The notes under the pieces: generated by a model
Told to the model about the DNA's origin: nothing
Database searches by the model: none
What the model saw: the letters and a program-made list of their open reading frames with translations, nothing else
Position numbers and translations under genes: made by a program
In this document: positions 29,642-31,426 of the stretch, piece after piece
How positions within the stretch are numbered: position 1 is the first letter of the stretch
How the letters are laid out: the number at the start of each line of letters is the position of its first letter
Assembly (NCBI GenBank): GCA_934183165.1
Contig: CAKPRZ010000010.1
Location: forward strand, 1-31,426
Source: an uncultured Bacilli bacterium
GTDB taxonomy: Bacteria; Bacillota_I; Bacilli_A; RF39; UBA660
Direction: 5' to 3'
Length of the DNA: 31,426 nt

Positions 29642-30586
29642 TCATACAAGAAATGATGTATCATTAACAAATTGATAGTTACATTTATATTTTAAAGCTC
29701 TAACAAGCCTAAAAAGAGCTTCATCTTTTTGCTTTGCTTCTAACATAATATAAATATCATGTTTAAATTCTTTAAGTATTTGAACAAAGTCATTAAATTG
29801 ATCAACATCAATATAATCATGATGAGATCTATATTCCTTTTTTAACTTTGATTTAGGTGATGAAAAATGCATTTTTACAGGCCAATATTCTCCATCCCAA
29901 GTCTTAATAATATCACTTAAATATTTTTTTATATCAAGTCCACAATTATTACATAAATGATGATGATAATCAAGAACCATTGGTATCTTTAATTTTTGAC
30001 ATAAATAAAGAGTATCAGCAACATTAAATACTTTATCATCATTTTCTAAAACTATCATTTCCTTTAACTCATCATCTAATTTATTAAAATTATTAATAAA
30101 TCTTGTCATACTAGCTTTTTTGCCACCTTGAGAACTCCCAACATGTAATATTAATTTAGGACTGTTAAAGTTAAAAGCTTTTAATATTTTTCTATGATAA
30201 TTAAGTATTCTAAAGCTATTTTCAACTGTTTTAGGATTTGTACTATTAAGAACACAATATTGGTCCGGATGCATATCGATTCTCATATTATTAGAATTTG
30301 CTAGAACTCCAATATCTTTATATTTATCTAAAAAAGGTGTTATATAATCAAAAGTAAAATCTTCTAGTGTCGCTAAAGGAATCAATTTTGATGTCATTCT
30401 ATAAAATTTAACTTCATTCTTTATATTATAAATAATGGTTTCTTTCAAACAATCCAGGTTTTTATCAATTACTTTATAGACGTGCTCTATATTTTTATTA
30501 GAATTAAAGTTTGTTAATGTAATAGTAGATGAAGTAGTTATCCCTAAAGTAAGAGGAATAGAAACATATCCAAGATTAATTTTCAT
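29642..30586 (-). CDS. uvsE: UV damage endonuclease UvsE
   Basis: 314 residues from ATG 30586 (GGTGAT ribosome site). A TIM-barrel AP-endonuclease-like fold of the UVDE family: INLGYVSIPLTLG at the start, FYRMTSKLIPLA, MRIDMHPDQYCVLNS (metal-binding His), LILHVGSSQGGKK, IVLENDD (Glu ligand), VLDYHHHLCNN and KMHFSSPK (His ligands), and IMLEAKQKDEAL near the end. It nicks DNA 5' of UV photoproducts and some other lesions, independently of UvrABC. Full length with all metal-ligand motifs seen. No recombination or photolyase genes are next to it; it lies between dnaG and a surface-protein gene. Confidence 0.93.
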   Translation of the reverse strand: MKINLGYVSIPLTLGITTSSTITLTNFNSNKNIEHVYKVIDKNLDCLKETIIYNIKNEVKFYRMTSKLIPLATLEDFTFDYITPFLDKYKDIGVLANSNNMRIDMHPDQYCVLNSTNPKTVENSFRILNYHRKILKAFNFNSPKLILHVGSSQGGKKASMTRFINNFNKLDDELKEMIVLENDDKVFNVADTLYLCQKLKIPMVLDYHHHLCNNCGLDIKKYLSDIIKTWDGEYWPVKMHFSSPKSKLKKEYRSHHDYIDVDQFNDFVQILKEFKHDIYIMLEAKQKDEALFRLVRALKYKCNYQFVNDTSFLV

Positions 30587-30664
30587 ATTATCACCACTAT
30601 TATTATTTACAAAAAAAACAAAACTACTTATCATAGTTTTATTTTCTATATTTTATTAATATAT

Positions 30665-31426
30665 TTATCCTTCATAGACAATTTGGTCATCTGATAATGA
30701 ATTCTGCCATCCATGACCACCATCACTATAATATCCACTACAATTACTTTTACTTCTCTTAACAGTAATAGATGTTAATGGATTGTTAGCAAAGGCATTC
30801 ATCTCAATAACTGACACATTCGATGGAATAACAAGTTTAGTAATAGAATTAGAATCAAAAGCATCCTCGCCTATTCTTTGTAAAGAATTAGGTAGACTTA
30901 TCGATGTAAGTTGACAATTATTAAATGCACCAACTCCAATGACTTCTAATCCTTCATTAAAAACAACTTCTTGTAATGAACTATCAGCAAATGTGCCACC
31001 TTCTATAACTGTTAAATTTGTAGCATTACTTAAATCGACTTTTTTAAATGATAATCGTTCAACATGCTCAATAACTGTATCATTTTGAAGATCCACATAG
31101 GCAGAAGCTTCATATGGTGATTCTGCATTATCTTCTAATACACTCATAGAAAAAGCTTTATCTTTACTAATCCATTCGACATTTTCATAAACAGGATCAC
31201 CTATTTCTTTTCTAAATTCAATAAATTTATTTTTTATTGCATCAAAATTCTCATCATCTGTAACATAATAATATTCAACTGACTCACTAGTTTCTTCGTT
31301 AACCATATGACTAAACCATCCAACATTATATTTAGTAAAAGATATTTCCGAAAGAACTTTTATTGCTTCTCCATTACTGTTAGTTGCTGGTACTTTCATA
31401 ACACCATTAGAATCAGGTTCAACATT
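30665..31426 (-). CDS. BspA-type leucine-rich-repeat protein (C-terminal part, cut by the window edge)
   Basis: The frame stays open to the last base of the window, so the start is outside; ATG 31399 is probably internal (the residues before it, NVEPDSNGV, read on in frame). The visible 250 or so residues have a first part (about 1-125) without clear similarity, with FTKYNVGWFSHMV and EYYYVTDDENFDAIK, then LRR_5/BspA repeats of about 23 residues: LTVIEGGTFADSSLQEVVF, LEVIGVGAFNNCQLTSISLP, LQRIGEDAFDSNSITKLVIP and VSVIEMNAFANNPLTSITV. The end (CSGYYSDGGHGWQNSLSDDQIVYEG) is a common cap of such repeats. BspA-like proteins are surface adhesins in gut and oral bacteria; no terminator or anchor is visible at the C-terminus. 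Confidence 0.8.
   Translation of the reverse strand, partial: NVEPDSNGVMKVPATNSNGEAIKVLSEISFTKYNVGWFSHMVNEETSESVEYYYVTDDENFDAIKNKFIEFRKEIGDPVYENVEWISKDKAFSMSVLEDNAESPYEASAYVDLQNDTVIEHVERLSFKKVDLSNATNLTVIEGGTFADSSLQEVVFNEGLEVIGVGAFNNCQLTSISLPNSLQRIGEDAFDSNSITKLVIPSNVSVIEMNAFANNPLTSITVKRSKSNCSGYYSDGGHGWQNSLSDDQIVYEG

Noticed and set aside
1..31426. Mycoplasma-type code (TGA as Trp)
   Set aside because: TGA ends several intact genes at the expected length (yidD, trmR, dnaG), and Trp in conserved motifs is TGG.
1..31426. CRISPR array, insertion sequence, prophage or riboswitch
   Set aside because: No regularly spaced repeats, transposase or phage genes, or recognisable T-box, SAM, TPP or similar leader were seen; gaps are nearly all under 140 bases.

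Overview
The window is strongly AT-rich, tightly packed, standard-code DNA: TGA is used as a stop, for example in yidD, trmR and dnaG, and Trp is TGG. The gene set points to a wall-bearing low-GC Firmicute of class Bacilli. It includes RNase J2, IreB, YrzB, RuvX, MltG, the TrmR/TrhP tRNA-modification genes, a dnaG-rpoD-trmK block, lspA-rluD and a GluP-like rhomboid. Small genes, very short gaps and several unrecognised surface proteins suggest an uncultured, possibly host-associated lineage (near Erysipelotrichales or RF39-like Bacilli). That placement is inference. Cell-wall genes (MltG, GH25 lysozyme) argue against a true wall-less Mollicute. No stretch above 300 bases lacks a gene, and no IS element, phage, CRISPR array, rRNA or riboswitch was seen.

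Layout. 1-5161 (minus): tRNA-Thr(GGU), a yqeY homologue, rpsU, a catalytically degenerate RNase J2, a GH25/LysM lipoprotein, and rnc. 5297-9916 (plus): yidD, an orphan ZnuA-like lipoprotein without its metal-binding His residues, a large acidic coiled-coil protein, and an OmpR-type response regulator with its sensor kinase. 9913-13280: a DUF421 membrane protein (minus), a divergent TIGR04086-like membrane protein (plus), and a tgt-TPR pair (minus). 13381-21290 (minus) is the Bacilli locus known from B. subtilis as yrzL-yrrK-yrzB-yrrL-yrrM-yrrN-yrrO-(udk)-greA. Here a three-gene cassette (DUF1653, ParB/sulfiredoxin-like, GNAT) sits between trmR and trhP1, and a dGTPase-like gene replaces udk. 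21350-24180 (minus): GluP-like rhomboid, rluD, lspA, a PRC-barrel protein. 24208-26027 (minus): three unrecognised exported or membrane proteins. 26103-29575 (minus): trmK, rpoD, dnaG. 29642-31426 (minus): uvsE and the C-terminal part of a BspA-type leucine-rich-repeat protein running off the window edge.

Shared themes. One is RNA processing and translation: RNase III, RNase J2, S21, YqeY and tRNA modification (Tgt, TrmR, TrhP1/2, TrmK, RluD). TrhP1/TrhP2 make 5-hydroxyuridine at tRNA position 34 and TrmR methylates it; the three are separated here only by the cassette. Another is envelope biology: YidD, LspA, MltG, a lysozyme-like lipoprotein, a rhomboid protease and several single-copy surface proteins.

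Regulation is readable. Many promoters have a near-consensus -10 and exactly 17 bp to a -35-like hexamer. Most intrinsic terminators are built into the 3' end of the coding sequence, with the stop codon inside the hairpin. Two are bidirectional between convergent genes.
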